A stretch of DNA of 64,000 nucleotides, taken from Malurus cyaneus samueli (taxonomy: Eukaryota > Chordata > Aves > Passeriformes > Maluridae). The position numbers and the translations under genes were made by a program. The stretch is taken from the NCBI GenBank assembly GCA_009741485.1, contig CM019236.1:29505967-29569966 (forward strand), given 5' to 3'. Numbering within the stretch: the stretch's first letter is position 1; every line of letters starts with the position of its first letter. The notes beneath the pieces were generated by a model. It saw only the letters and a list, made by a program, of their open reading frames with translations, searched no databases and was not told the origin of the DNA. Positions 9,528-21,639 of the stretch are shown here, one piece after another.

Positions 9528-10774
9528 CTGAGCACCCCAAAAAGTGGCTGCCTTGAACAGCAGATTGCTAAATATCTTACTTTTCCTATTAAAATTTAGA
9601 AGTGCAAATACACATAAATGCTCACACCCTTTACTGAAAAATGCATAACGGATGCTTTACATTAAGATTAGGCAGGAATATCAAACTGAGGACAAAAAGA
9701 CCTATCTGTTACAGACTGTTTCTGCTCTGAGCTGACAATAGGTAAACTACTTCATGTACAACAGAAATAGAATGAAAAAAATAGTTAAATATCTCAAAGA
9801 GGAAATTATCTCTGAAGCACCAAAAGTGAAGGCAATGTGGGGTTTTTTCCATATATGATCCTGGAGCGGGAGGTGCATTTCAAACTTAATTTCAAACAAT
9901 TATGGGATCTCTGAATTTCTGCAGTCCCTTAACTGGCATACTAAACTTATTTTCTCGTGCCCCATATTTGCTCATTAAAAGGACCCACTGAATTTTCTAC
10001 ATCAGATTTTCACAGAATAGTAAAATCAATTCCCTTAACAAAGCCTAGCATGTTTCAAACAGAACTTAATCTAGCTTTGATAAATCCTCTGCTCATGTCC
10101 TTTTCTTACATTCTGAAAGAAGCAACCTCACCTGCCTGTCACAGGCACAAGCTGTGAAAGGGTTAGAGGCTGTCCATACGTCTAGAACAGAAGGAATGTA
10201 AATACAGAAAGAGTAAAACCCTTTGCTAATGTCATGCAGTGCCACCTGCACCTGAAGCTGTGAATTCTAAGTGATCTGTCTGTAAGGCTATGGAGATATG
10301 GTGTTTCTGCTGATGGAGCATTGATGTAAAAGGGCTCTTGATCAATTCTTGTAGGATTGTCTTGACTAGACATAATTTGTTATTGTTTCAAAGGATACTC
10401 ATATGCTTTGGTATAGGTAGGTACAGGAAAGTGAAATTTTGTGATATAAGCTCTGATTCAGCTGGCAAGTGCAGTTAATGTGGGGTACAGTCCAGGATGG
10501 ATTGAGAAACATAGAGCGGTAGCCCTGTGCCTGGAACTCGGTGCTGAGTAGCTTGTCTCACCTTGCTATTCAGAAATAGCATACAGGTCTCTTTGTTAGA
10601 AGGTTATGCTAAGAACTTTTTGGGGCACTAACAGGATGGAGTTAGAAAAGCCCATACTTAAGAGGAGCTGATATGATCAAGGGACATGAAGAGATCAGTA
10701 AGGCATTCTATGGAAAAGTCTAAGATTCCCAGTGACATCTTTCCTTTGATTTTTTACTAGCTGTGCTTGTCTTT
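9527..10774. other. AT-rich noncoding DNA
   Basis: No supported gene or transposon was seen. Frames at 9957-10157 and 10182-10373 are short and domain-free. Confidence 0.45.
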
Positions 10775-11300
10775 GGGTCTGCTAGGTCTATAAGCCTGCT
10801 ATCAAGCCTTTGGGGAATGAAACATTACCGAGGGTAGAGGAGGGTGGATTTAAAGACTATTTAAGCACACTGGACACAAACATCTCCATGGGACCAGATG
10901 GAATTCACCTCAGGATGCTGTGGGCTGATGTCCCTCTGACACACCCTGTACTATCTTCAAATTATCATGGTGTTTCATAGAGAGGCTTCTGATGACTTGA
11001 GAAAGGTAAATAATGCACAGCCTTGTTCAAAATGGTCAAGGAGGTGGGTCTAGAGAATATTAAGCTGGGTAGCCTCACATAAGGTCCATGGTAATATTAT
11101 GAAACAAACTTTCTGGGAAGCCATGTCCAGATGGCTGAAGGAGGATAAAGTGATTGGAAGTATGGACAATGTCCTTTTCAAGGACAACTCACACCTGGCC
11201 AACTGGATTGCCTTCTGTAACATCCCATACAGACAAGAGGAGAGCAGCGTGTAGTGTTTTCCTCTGGTGCCTTCAGAGGAATCTCCTGTAGTATATTTGC
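10775..11300 (+). mobile_element. CR1 LINE internal fragment (decayed reverse transcriptase region)
   Basis: The block starting 'gagggtagaggagggtgg', continuing 'tccatgggaccagatgga' and later 'tgggtagcctcac' and 'ctggccaactggattgcct' is the sense strand of the avian CR1 ORF2 reverse transcriptase region. The GPDG-type stretch is recognisable at about 10892-10903, and the PVSLTS-like stretch corresponds to about 11066-11080. Frameshifts and stops break it throughout, so it cannot make an active enzyme. It is an internal piece with neither the element's 5' end nor its 3' tail. Confidence 0.7.
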
Positions 11301-12184
11301 AGCCAGATTGGTGAGAATCAGATACTACAGACAATCCATACAGTAGGTAGAAAAGTCTCTAGATAGCCATGCTCATAAGGTAGTGATCAGCATTATAAAA
11401 GCTGCTACTTGGTAGCTGTGACATTGTGCAGGAATCAGGCAGGAACTAGGAAGTGTTTAAAATAACATTTTGCTTGCAAATTTTGTACTTATGAATATTT
11501 TGATTCTGAATAAAAAGCAACATTTTCTAGCTCTCAGACTCTTTAAGAAACTGAATCCAAGCATGTGCTGTGTTTTTTTTATTTTCTTGGCCTTCCTAAA
11601 ATGTTTTTCCTTTGTTTGATACTGGTTCTTGGTTTAGAATTGTCAGTCTGTCAGTTGTTGAGAGAAGGCTGGTCATTGCATGCTGTTGCTAGATGGAAAG
11701 CATCTTACTGCACATGAGAAGAAATATCTGTTGCCAACACAACACTTTACCATTCTTTATTGTGGCTGTCCCAACCCCAAACTCTTTTGGGAGGTATTCT
11801 GCATTTGCTCTAGTGCATTTACAGTGGCGGCAGTAAAAATTGTTTTAGAGATAAAAAAACCCTAGCTCTGATTTACCTAATTCTGGTGATAAGTTGCCTG
11901 ATGGACCAAACCAAGCCCCAACCACAGCAGAAATTGCAGCAGTGTTTTACTAGAACTTCCCGCATCTAATGCTGTCAGTGAAATACTTAAAAAAAAAAAA
12001 AAACCAAAATATACAAAAAAACCCACAGTGGAAGTATGGATTCAGATATCCATAATATTCCTCTTCTGTGGCATTATGTTCTAATCATAGATGACTTGTA
12101 TTTTTTCTCTGCGCGAGCAAACGCTCCTGGTGATATTTTACCCATGGCCAGAGCAGAGATAAGTCATGAAGAATGAAGCTGTGG
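11301..12184. other. Noncoding DNA between two CR1 pieces
   Basis: No gene is apparent. A-rich runs occur near 11989-12020. The flanking CR1 pieces are on the same strand and in element order, so this interval may be the diverged middle of a single old insertion. I could not confirm that by eye. Confidence 0.35.
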
Positions 12185-12362
12185 CCTAAACAGTCCTCTC
12201 GATGAAGAAGAAGGCTCAGTGGGAATCTTATCAATGTATTTGAATACCTGAAAGGAGCATGTAGAGGAAATGCAGCCAGGCTCTTTCCTGTGGTGAATGT
12301 GTCCCAGTGACAAGAAGCCATGGGGACAACTTTTCTTTATGGTTAGATAGGAAGAAATAGTA
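12185..12362 (+). mobile_element. CR1 LINE 3' region fragment
   Basis: Text such as 'gaaggctcagtgggaatct', 'tatcaatgtatttgaatacct', 'gcagccaggctctttcctg' and 'cccagtgacaagaagccatgg' is the sense-strand CR1 3' region. The tail is missing. With the fragment at 10775 it may represent one old plus-strand element, since strand and order agree. The distance is shorter than expected for an intact copy, implying deletion. Confidence 0.65.
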
Positions 12363-13148
12363 GGTAACATGCAAATGGAATCATGTCGCTATGCCTAAAC
12401 ACCCTATCCTCCTGCAACCGTGTAACCAAGCAAAGGGTTCCTGCAGTTATGTGACAAGACAGGTTTGTTCCTTCTTCACTTTCAGTTTTGTTCTTTCTTG
12501 AGTATATGCATATTATGGGTCAAAATTTAAATCACATGAATAAAAGCCCAGAAGATCTAGTTATGCAACAATCAGTTATTAGATTGCTGCAAGAATCATG
12601 GAAGAGGAGTGAGATGCTGTGAGATTTATGAAAACTTCCCATTAGATGTGCAAAATAATACCATTTAATATGGAACATGTTGTCTGTTTTGGAGAAAAGC
12701 TAAGCTTTCCAAGAGAGCTTTCTAGGCTTAATTGGTCACAGTTCCTGGTAAGGACAGAATGTAACAATCATCTAAGTTGGAACAGAAACATGTCACATAT
12801 TAGAAGTTTCTCAGTTCATACACATCAGTTAGCATATGCTGAGTCCAGGGACTACATAGATCCAAAGAACAAACATTTTTTAAAACAGGCACATTTTATG
12901 ATAGCTGATTTTTGATTTGTATCAAACTTTGAAAAACAAGGACTTTTTTTGCAGATTAAATGAGTTGCAGTGCCATTAATATAATTATTCAGATTTTCAT
13001 GGCATTTGGGATTTTTTTTTTCTTTAAGCAACTGTTGGAGACTAAGGATTATATAATAATTATAACCACATAACTATAACAATTAAGTTATTTTTATACT
13101 ATATTTATATTAATAAATGTTTATACAATAAAACAATGATGGTATGAC
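12363..13148. other. Noncoding DNA ending in an AT-only stretch
   Basis: No gene was found. The 89-residue frame at 12646-12915 is domain-free. About 13040-13135 is almost entirely A and T and directly adjoins the 3' end of the next CR1 copy. Confidence 0.45.
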
Positions 13149-13430
13149 CACAGAATCATACAATGGTTTGGGTTGGGAGGGATCTTAATGATTATCTAGT
13201 TCCAATCCCCCTGCCTTGGTCAGGGACTCCTTCCAGATACCAGGTTGCTCCAAGCCTCATCCAACGTGACCTTGAGCAATTTCCCAGAATGGGACCTCTA
13301 CAACTACTGCAGACAAACTCTCCCAGTGTCTCATGGTCTTATAGTAAAGACTGCCTTCCTAATATCAAATCTAACACTACTCTATTTCAGCATGAAACCA
13401 TTAAATCAATAACCTGATCTTTTGTTAAGT
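13149..13430 (-). mobile_element. CR1 LINE 3' fragment
   Basis: The plus strand begins 'cacagaatcatacaatgg' and 'tttgggttgggagggatct', then 'ccccctgccttggtcaggga' and 'caggttgctccaagcctcat'. This is the antisense avian CR1 3' end including the terminal octamer-type sequence. The 84-residue plus frame at 13163-13417 is an antisense artefact of the repeat. The element is 5'-truncated and non-coding. Confidence 0.88.
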
Positions 13431-13950
13431 AAAGAGTACCCCAAAATACAGTTGTATGTTTTTTCTCCCCTTTTGAGCAGCCCCTCCAAAAATATGCTCC
13501 CTTAGTGTCTTGATGGTTTATTAACTTGTGTGATTTCTTTGTGTGAATAGCTGTCAGTATTTTGAAGGAGAGGGCTGAGCAATTTTTCTGCTCTCATGGA
13601 AAAGAGATGTGAGGTACAGCAAGCACAAAGCTCTTCAGGGCTGAAAGAGGCATAAATAAATTTCCTTTACTATTAAAAATCTTTGTTTCTTTTACAGTAA
13701 GGAGTGATTTTCTAATACCTAGAAAAAAAAAAAACAGTCTGAGAACACTCTTGTGCCTTTGGACCAGTTAGTTTCAATCAGTGTTCCAACACTCCTTGTA
13801 GACAATATTTTACATTTTTCCTTTAAATGGTGCTTTTAACAAGATAGATGAATAAGGAAATCCACTTTCTTAAAATGGGTGGCAAAGCACCAATCGCTGT
13901 TCAGCCCTCATCCACAGGAGCTAGGCAGATTCATATTCTTTTCTGCAAAT

Positions 13951-13965
13951 CCACCAGAGGGAGCT
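13951..13965 (+). promoter_or_regulatory. CTCF-like motif with one core mismatch
   Basis: CCACCAGAGGGAGCT fits CCASYAGRKGGCRSY except for A in place of the C of GGC. That C is one of the more constrained positions, so binding is uncertain. Confidence 0.25.
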
Positions 13966-14628
13966 TGTTTTACCCAGGAAAAAAAATGCTCAATTGAAAT
14001 AGAAAGTTGTTCAAAATTTGGGGAAAGGAAACATTGCCTCACCACATGAAAAAATTCAAAAATATATGAAACAAGTTATTAAGTTTCTTAACCAGACAAA
14101 TCATTTGTGAATAGTTTTCTGTTCCCAATTCTGTTCGCTAATCTTAAAGATCAACACAAAAAAAAAACCAAAAAAAAAACCACAACATAAAGAAAAACAA
14201 AATTAACACAAACAAAACCCTGTGTTTAACTGTAAAAATATTTTCATTGTGCTACACTTTGAGTCAAGGTGAAGTCTAAAGTCAGCATCAATTCTGTCAT
14301 TTCAGTCATTGTAAAACTGTATATCATGACAGGCACAGCAGTTACCCCTTTCTGCTTCAACTTTAAAATTTTATAGGGCAATAGCACCTCAGTAACCCCA
14401 GGAAACTGTATTAGCTAATACATTGGTAGGCTTTAAATACTTTCAAGCAATTTGTCACTGTTCAGACTATTGTTAGGCATTTGATTTTGAGCTACATTTA
14501 GAAGATCTTACATGTTCTACTGTTAAAATTACACACCTGTTGTGGTTGACCTTTTTAATTTGTTTCCTCTAAGATTTTCAAAGTATCTTTATATCAACCA
14601 TGATCATTTACTTTCTTATCTTGATGTT

Positions 14629-14692
14629 ACAGATAGTAAAAATACTGTTGTCTGGATTATACAGATAGTAAGAGAATAGTTGTCTGGATATA
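14629..14692. repeat. 32-bp tandem duplication (2 copies)
   Basis: Units at 14629-14660 and 14661-14692 share ACAGATAGTAA and GTTGTCTGGAT segments at the same spacing, with a few substitutions between them. This is a local, moderately old tandem duplication. Confidence 0.8.
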
Positions 14693-15074
14693 AAATATAA
14701 GGATTTATCATTAGATTTCTTGGTATTGGTTATTACAGAAGAAGTGATTAATTGCCTGTGGCTTACATTAACCTTTTCAGATTATATCCATTTAAGACAG
14801 GTAATATAATTATTTTTTAGTAATTACCTGATTGCATAAATATTGGGATCCTATAGCTGTAATTGCTACTAATGCATGCTAAACAGAGTTGTTTACTTAT
14901 GCTTAGGAATATATCTGATTTTGAAATGACACTGACATATAATTCATATTATTAATATCTCAATATCATAGGCAATGTACTATCTCTTCTGAGAAGCAGA
15001 GATTTGCTAACATTAAGAAATTATATTCTCACAGTGCCTTTGAGAGTCAATTTACAAGTGTGCCCCAGTTTTGG

Positions 15075-15114
15075 TTGGGATAGAGAGGTTTATTTTGGGA
15101 TAGAGAGGTTTATT
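15075..15114. repeat. Perfect 20-bp tandem duplication
   Basis: The unit TTGGGATAGAGAGGTTTATT occurs twice back to back without mismatch, so the duplication is recent or polymorphic. Confidence 0.92.
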
Positions 15115-16547
15115 CCATACCCTCTTACATCATTGCCGGCAGAGGGGGCAAGGTAGTCACCATCTTCCAAGAAGAAGGGTGAAAAACCAGTGGCATTGTT
15201 TGCCCTTTTCATTGTCTCTAGGTCCATTGTGAGCATTTTTGCATTTGAATCACCCTCTTTTCCTACTTTTGTTATTAATATTGTTGCTGTTACTATTAGT
15301 TTTCTTATCTTGTTGTTTACCATAAATTGTTCTTATCATAATCCACGATGTTCACCTTTGTTCCTCAAAATCTCAACTCCATCCTGCCAAAGGGACAAGG
15401 GGAAGTGAACAAGCAGTGACCAGGAGCAGCATCTGGTTTCAGAGAGTCTTGCTGGGGGCACTGAATTGGGTATTATCATTCCTAAACCACGACAAGGTGA
15501 AAAACCTAACTATCTGTAGATTGAATGACATGCCTACTGTGGTCAGCTGAATGCAAGCCTATGGCAAATTTTCCTAGTCCCTTTCATATTACTGACAGAT
15601 GAGGTTTCAACCATTCTAGCTAGCTCTATCTGAGCTAATTTACTATTATTGTTCCCTGTCAACATTCCCCAGGATCAGAAGTGTTTATAACTCACTCTAA
15701 AAGTAGAATTTCAATGAAACTAATCAGATCATATCAATGAAAATCTGAATTCTTCAAATATTCAAAACATAGACATAATCGGTTAAATCACTATGAAATA
15801 ACAATTCTCTGCTTACAGGATCAATTTAATAGCCACTGCTGGTATTTATAGTTTTTTAATTCAGTTCTGAGATCCAGTTTATCATAATATCCAGTTCCTA
15901 GACTTATTTTTAACCTGGTAATAATTTAATGTTTTGTTATTTCACAGATATAAATTGACCAATTGTTTGAGTTTTCTAAAAGTAGGTACTCTTTAAAAAT
16001 GTTCAGACATCTCTCTCAGGTCATTCAAATGCAGAGCAAGGGATCATGAATTAGATTTCTGAAGCAAGTCAGAAGTTTGATATCAGTATGCCTGTTCCTT
16101 ATGAGCTCTTGCTAGCTGAAACTTTATTACTAAACAAATACAAGATGCATAACTTTTATACTGTGCAGCTTTGGAACCTAACAAAACATCCTGAATAGGA
16201 GATTTTAACCACCTGTAGCTGCATGTAGTATCTTAAATAAGATTATTGAGGGTTTTTTACACACTTTTTTTGCATTCAGAAGATATGCTCAAAGACCACA
16301 CCATGTAGTGTAATGTCTTTCTAACTTTAGGACTGAAAACACTACGAAGTTCTGCCACCTCCAGAATTTCAAGGACATCTATTAGAAGTGGCCCTCATTT
16401 CGTCATCCCCTGATCAGCACTTTCCTTAGTCCAAATATCATATTCAGCAAGTAATTAGCACAACAAAATCTGACTATAATCATTTGAATACTCTGATTTA
16501 TTAACAAGGATAGAAAATACATTTATGTAGGATTTACAGTGCAGATT

Positions 16548-16572
16548 GTTGTGACACACCCAGTGTCACAAC
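16548..16572. repeat. Perfect 10-bp hairpin, 5-nt loop
   Basis: GTTGTGACAC (16548-16557) and GTGTCACAAC (16563-16572) are exact reverse complements around ACCCA. As DNA it forms a TGACAC/GTGTCA dyad. As RNA it would be a short stable stem, too small for a microRNA precursor. Confidence 0.65.
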
Positions 16573-18256
16573 TGAATTAACAAAAGCTATCCCCTGAAAT
16601 ATAAAATGATACATTTAAAAGAAGTAGAAAATAAAAATTACAATGTCTTTTCATTGCAATCAAAAGGTCTCACAGAAGCAGGAATAGCATAAGCATGTTT
16701 GTGGTCAACGTGTGACAGCTGGGATGATACCAACAGAGAAAAGAATTTGAGTTCTCAGGGGCACACTGGTGCTGTAATCTCATTGACTAATAGTATTTCA
16801 CCAGCCTGATGCTTTAGATTTTGTTGTCAGCATTATACAGAATGAATATATTTATAATATACCATTCACAATACTCATGAGTTGTTTAAAAAAAATTAAA
16901 TCTGAAGAAAATATCAAAAACAGTTGAGGAAAGAGTTTCTGATGGCCAAACAAGACCAAGAGTAGTCCTGTATAGATTATGTACAGATATTGGAATATGG
17001 AATGTTCTGAGTAGCATTCTGGTGATACCAAGGTCACCTTTCCTTGAAAAAAAATTGGCAACAGGAGTAGAAAAGAAATCTGAAAGCATCTGCACAGAAG
17101 GTGAGGCACCATTTCAAGCAAAATTATACAAATACTTGATCAATTTGCACAACAGTTCATATCACTGATCTGCTTATAGACAATCCTGTCTTTTATATGT
17201 CTCTTTGTACTTGTGTTGTGACATGATTTTACCCTGGAAATCATGACCTACAGGCAACAGCTGAAAAGCAAAAGGAATCTGTTTGAATTCCCTTAGGAAC
17301 TGGTAGATTTTTTGTTTCTTGCAACAGCATTGAGCACAGTCTTATAGCTAAAGAAAATGCTTAACTGTAGCAGCAAAAATTGGAAAGTTGCTCCAGCCAA
17401 AGCCGCTATGAGCTAACAGCAGTAGGCAAAGGTGGCTGTCATCATGTGTATAAACCTTCCGAACAGCATAGCAAGACTCCCTGGCAGAGATTGGTATTGT
17501 TTCTTATCCATGCAATTCGGATATTTGCTAGGAATGGCAATATATTGCTTGAACGATTATACAATGCTGCTAATGACCATTCCTGTATTAGAGGAATTAA
17601 GCAACTAGCCAAAACGATGAAGATTTCAGGAAACCAACAAACTGTTTTGAACTGAAGAAACACAGGACTTCAGATGCACATAATAGCAAAACAAGGCATT
17701 CATGTTTGCAGGTTGATGCTAAAGGGGAAAATGCTGCCTAGACCCATGTGAAATTACATCATGTTTGGCAGTAGAATTGTGACTGGAAGGCCATTTCACG
17801 CTTTGTTACGTAAGTCTGTTGATGGACATCTTCATATTGGAACATGTGAGGAAAACCTGTTTATTTCCATGAAGAAAACATCAACCTTATTAACTAATAT
17901 TCTAGGTTTCATATGCACCTTGTTTTATGAAAACTGATCTTCTGAGAGTCTAATGCATTTTCAAATAATTTTTCTTTTCATAAACAATCTCTTAATTAAA
18001 AAGCTGGTTTTGAAATCCTTTGCCTGTTTTGAAAGATGCTCAGGTGCCATCCATGATCAGTTCAATATGGTTATGGAATCAAAATGGTCTAAAGAGTGTT
18101 CCCTTTAACAGCTGAAGTTTTCACCAGTCCTGTGTATAAGAGAGGTGTGTAAACATTTCCTTTGTGTTTTTGCCTCATTATTATCCTTTCCAGGAACAAG
18201 TTGTAAATCTAGTTAAATGTGGCTTCTGTAAAATTTCTCTCACTATTGCCATAGTT

Positions 18257-18620
18257 ATCATAGAACCATAGAATAGTCTGGCTTGGGAGAGACCTAAAAG
18301 ATCATCTAGTTCCAACAGCCCTACATGAGCAGGAGCACCTTCCACTAGACCACGTTGCTCCAAATGCTATCCAGCCTGGCCTTGAACATTTCCAGAATAT
18401 AGCATGCATAACTTCTCTAGGAAACCTGTTCCAGTGCCTCACTACACCTACATGCATTTGTAAATAGCCTTTGTCCAGCTTTTTTGTAGGCTCCCTTTGA
18501 GTACTAGGCAGCCACAATCAGGAGTCTGCCTCCTTCTTGGCTGAACAATCCCAATTCTCTCAGCCTTTCCTCACAGGAGAGGTGCTCTGATGGAAAAGTT
18601 TCTTCTGAATAGAAGCAGTA
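18257..18620 (-). mobile_element. CR1 LINE 3' fragment
   Basis: The sequence opens 'catagaaccatagaatag', then 'tggcttgggagagacct', 'gatcatctagttccaac', 'ggaaacctgttccagtgcct' and 'ctcagcctttcctcacagga'. This is the antisense CR1 3' end with octamer-type tail at its left edge. It is one of the longest and clearest copies here. Small minus frames inside it (18181-18517) are repeat artefacts. Confidence 0.92.
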
Positions 18621-18883
18621 TGGTACTGTCCGAACAGCCAAGCAACCTATATTTACTTGACTCCTCTGCACTGCAACACCCAAAAGTCAGAATTTTGCAA
18701 GTGTGACTTTATTGTTCCTTTAAAATGGTGGCCTTGACTGTAGCTATCCATGTGTCTACATCAAGTATAAAAGGTAGGATTTCAAAATAGAAATCTCCTA
18801 ATAGCAGTCTGTTGTGGTCTGACATTCTCATTACAGAGAGATATGTCAATTGAACGCTTTAGACAGACCAACTTTCAGAAATA

Positions 18884-18924
18884 TAAAAAAAAAAAAAGAA
18901 AAAAAAAAATAAAAAAAAAAAGAC
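18884..18924. repeat. A-rich low-complexity tract
   Basis: About 40 bases are almost pure A broken by single G or T bases. It may be a decayed poly(A) tail of a plus-strand retrocopy, but no source sequence is recognisable upstream. Confidence 0.8.
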
Positions 18925-19734
18925 AAAAACTAATACTGGTCATGAATTAAGACAGTTTTTGGCATATGTGTGCCAGACAGACTGAAACAGCTGGGTGTGA
19001 ATGGTGTTAGCTTTCAGTATCTGCCCTTATTACCCTCTGATTTCTTTTCAGCATTATGTGAGTCATGTTTCTCCACTAGAACTTCAACTCAACAGAATCA
19101 CAGGATGTTTTGTGAATTCCTCAGGATCACATATGCTTAACTTGCCAGAGAGGCTTACTTAAAAGTAGGTTTATTATCCAGTGTACTGTTTAGAGACTCT
19201 AAAATTCATATCTAAATAAAAAACATTCACTAGCTTTTACATTAATGCAAAGATGAGACTAATGCAAGATAAGAAATTAATTTTAAAAAGTGATTTTTAA
19301 ATTGTGAGTTGTTCATCGTAAACCTCAGCTTTTGATAAAGGATTTCTTAGAAAACTTTATTGACACTAACTAAAGGTACTAACACACTTCAAAACTAAAT
19401 ATTTTTGCTGTCTAATATTATGTTGCACACATACCCTAGGCATTCTGCAGTTTGCATTGGATACTCATATAATGTTCCACATGTAACAAATCAGACAACT
19501 AAAAAATAAGTGTAATAAGAGGCTCGATTTTTACATTTTATGTATAGTTGCAGAGATAATACTATGTTGCAAGCTTTTAGTTTAATCAGAAAAACTTTTC
19601 AGACTAGTTTAGTGATACTTTATTATTAAAATGATTGTGAAGAAACTCAATTTATCTTTACTTTGGAAAGCACGGAAAAGCGCATAGACCTTAGCAGCTG
19701 AGTTTGCTAAGATGCTCTTCTGCATCCTTAGCAT

Positions 19735-19765
19735 AGCCCCAGAAGAAGACTCTTACTCTGGGGCT
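19735..19765. repeat. GC-rich 9-bp hairpin
   Basis: AGCCCCAGA (19735-19743) pairs perfectly with TCTGGGGCT (19757-19765) across a 13-nt loop. Pairing can extend outward by a G.T wobble and an A-T pair. It stands out because the surroundings are AT-rich. Confidence 0.6.
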
Positions 19766-21639
19766 GTTTCGCTGGAATTTGTATTACCATTTAGGTGTGC
19801 AATAACCTATAACATGAATCCATGGATTCCTTTATATTGTTAATTACACGGGAGAATAAGTTCAATCCAGTGAAAATTTAAGTCATGTTACATGATGATA
19901 GAAAGGCAGTAACCTAAGGAGAAGATGGATGACACTGTGAGGGGATTTTATTAGCAGCAACAGCAGAATCTCAACTTTAGTAGTAACATTTCCTGCAGTT
20001 TTGAAAACTGTATTACAGGTGACTGCAGATGTCTTGAGGCAGAAGTCTGCTCTACCATGTCAGTTAGATTGCTTATCCACCTGAGTGGTCCCCTAATAGC
20101 CACACATCAAACAAAAAAAAAGATGACATGACTTTAGTTCAAATCTACTTATCTACTTGCTTCTGAGTTTTGCCTTATTCTAGAATGCTCTTTTCTCTGA
20201 TGTTTCCATTGCCTGCTCAAATGTAAAGATGAGCACAGCTAAATTTCATCTGATTCTGCTACCAAGTTAAGCCAAATCGCTAGATCTTGGATCATATTTT
20301 AGTGGCAGCACTAGAAAAACAATGCACCTGATTTATTTCAAGGACACCTGCTTGTGTTCAGTATCATTAGGTCAAAATTCTGAATTTCCAGATAAATCAA
20401 GGTCGTACCTAAATTTCAGCGACTGCAGTTACTTAAAGAAACTAGCATGCTGTCAAACCTAAGAATTTCCAGAGGCTCATGCTTTGTATTCAGACATGCT
20501 TTCACAGTCTAATGTGACAGGTTTTTCCCTTGATGCCAACAGCAATTAGTCATGTTTAACAATTACAAATGCACAAGATGAGTCAAAGGCAGAAGCTTTG
20601 ATTAATACTTACTAATTTCACAAGCATGCTTTTCAGTTTAAAATGTTATAAAACTCACGCTTTTTCTTGAATGACTCATGATACCATGCAATTACTATCT
20701 TTGCATTGGGGTTTCTAACAATAATCTAACAAAAGATTTGTTTTTCTAACAAAATCTTAATTTTCAACAAAAAAGAAGTATGAAGGACGGAAGCAACAGA
20801 GATTACTGGGCTGCAAATAAGCCTTAAATATGAAGTGGATAAACATCTATATGAGACCACGCAGAAGTATTACAGATGTAAAAGTCTTTAATGTAGCACA
20901 AAGTCAATTTTGAATCAAATCCAGAACTGCAAATACTGGGACAGAATAAACTCCTATAAATGGAATTAATTTGCAGCACAATTGTGAATAGTCCTATTCT
21001 TATTCCAGCACATACAATCAGATACATTGGGTAAAGTTATTTTAAAAAGAAAAGAAATAAAGAGATGTAGTCTGAATACAGTGGTAAACAGACATATTTT
21101 TATTTATTGCAGTTATTAGGTAGCCAGATCCTTTTTTTATAAAGGAATTTGCCTGAAGTAATGTAATCTATATTCATCCACCTTGGCCAAATGAGAAGCC
21201 GGAAAATTCCAGAAAATCTTGCTTATCTATAGATTTAAATATCCGTGACCCAGTACCTCTAACTCCCAGGAAAAATATTGCACACACACTTGCTGAGCAA
21301 GATGCATGTTATAAAGCCTTTGTCAATTCTGAAAATATAGAGTAAGACATTAAAATTTCTCCTAAATGTTTTTGTAGCAGCTAAGATGCTCAATCTCTAG
21401 CTATTGCTTACTTCTCTGTCTCACACAGACTTTGTGGATTTTGACAGAGAAGATTGTCAAGCTTTCAGTATCCCATTTCTTGGCACTCATGAACTCCCTC
21501 TGCTCAACTGCCTGTTCTGTGAAGTACTGATATACATTACAGAAATGTTAAAAAAAAATATACATTTGCGAACACTGCCATTTTATTTCTGGTTAACAGG
21601 TCTGGCTGCTCTTATTGTTGGATCTTTTCCCTTTCCTGA

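Larger units (their letters stand above)
13431..18256. other. Long AT-rich noncoding stretch
   Basis: About 4.8 kb has no supported gene. It contains an A-rich run (about 14157-14215), tandem duplications at 14629 and 15075, a perfect hairpin at 16548-16572 and a CTCF-like motif at 13951. Overlapping 70-90-residue frames (15090-15408, 16852-17121, 17380-17663) lack domains and lie on opposing strands, as expected of chance frames. Confidence 0.45.
18621..21639. other. AT-rich noncoding DNA
   Basis: No gene was supported in about 3 kb. It contains an A-rich tract (about 18884-18924) and a GC-stemmed hairpin at 19735-19765. The 67- and 83-residue frames (20824-21027, 21404-21655) lack domains. 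Confidence 0.45.
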
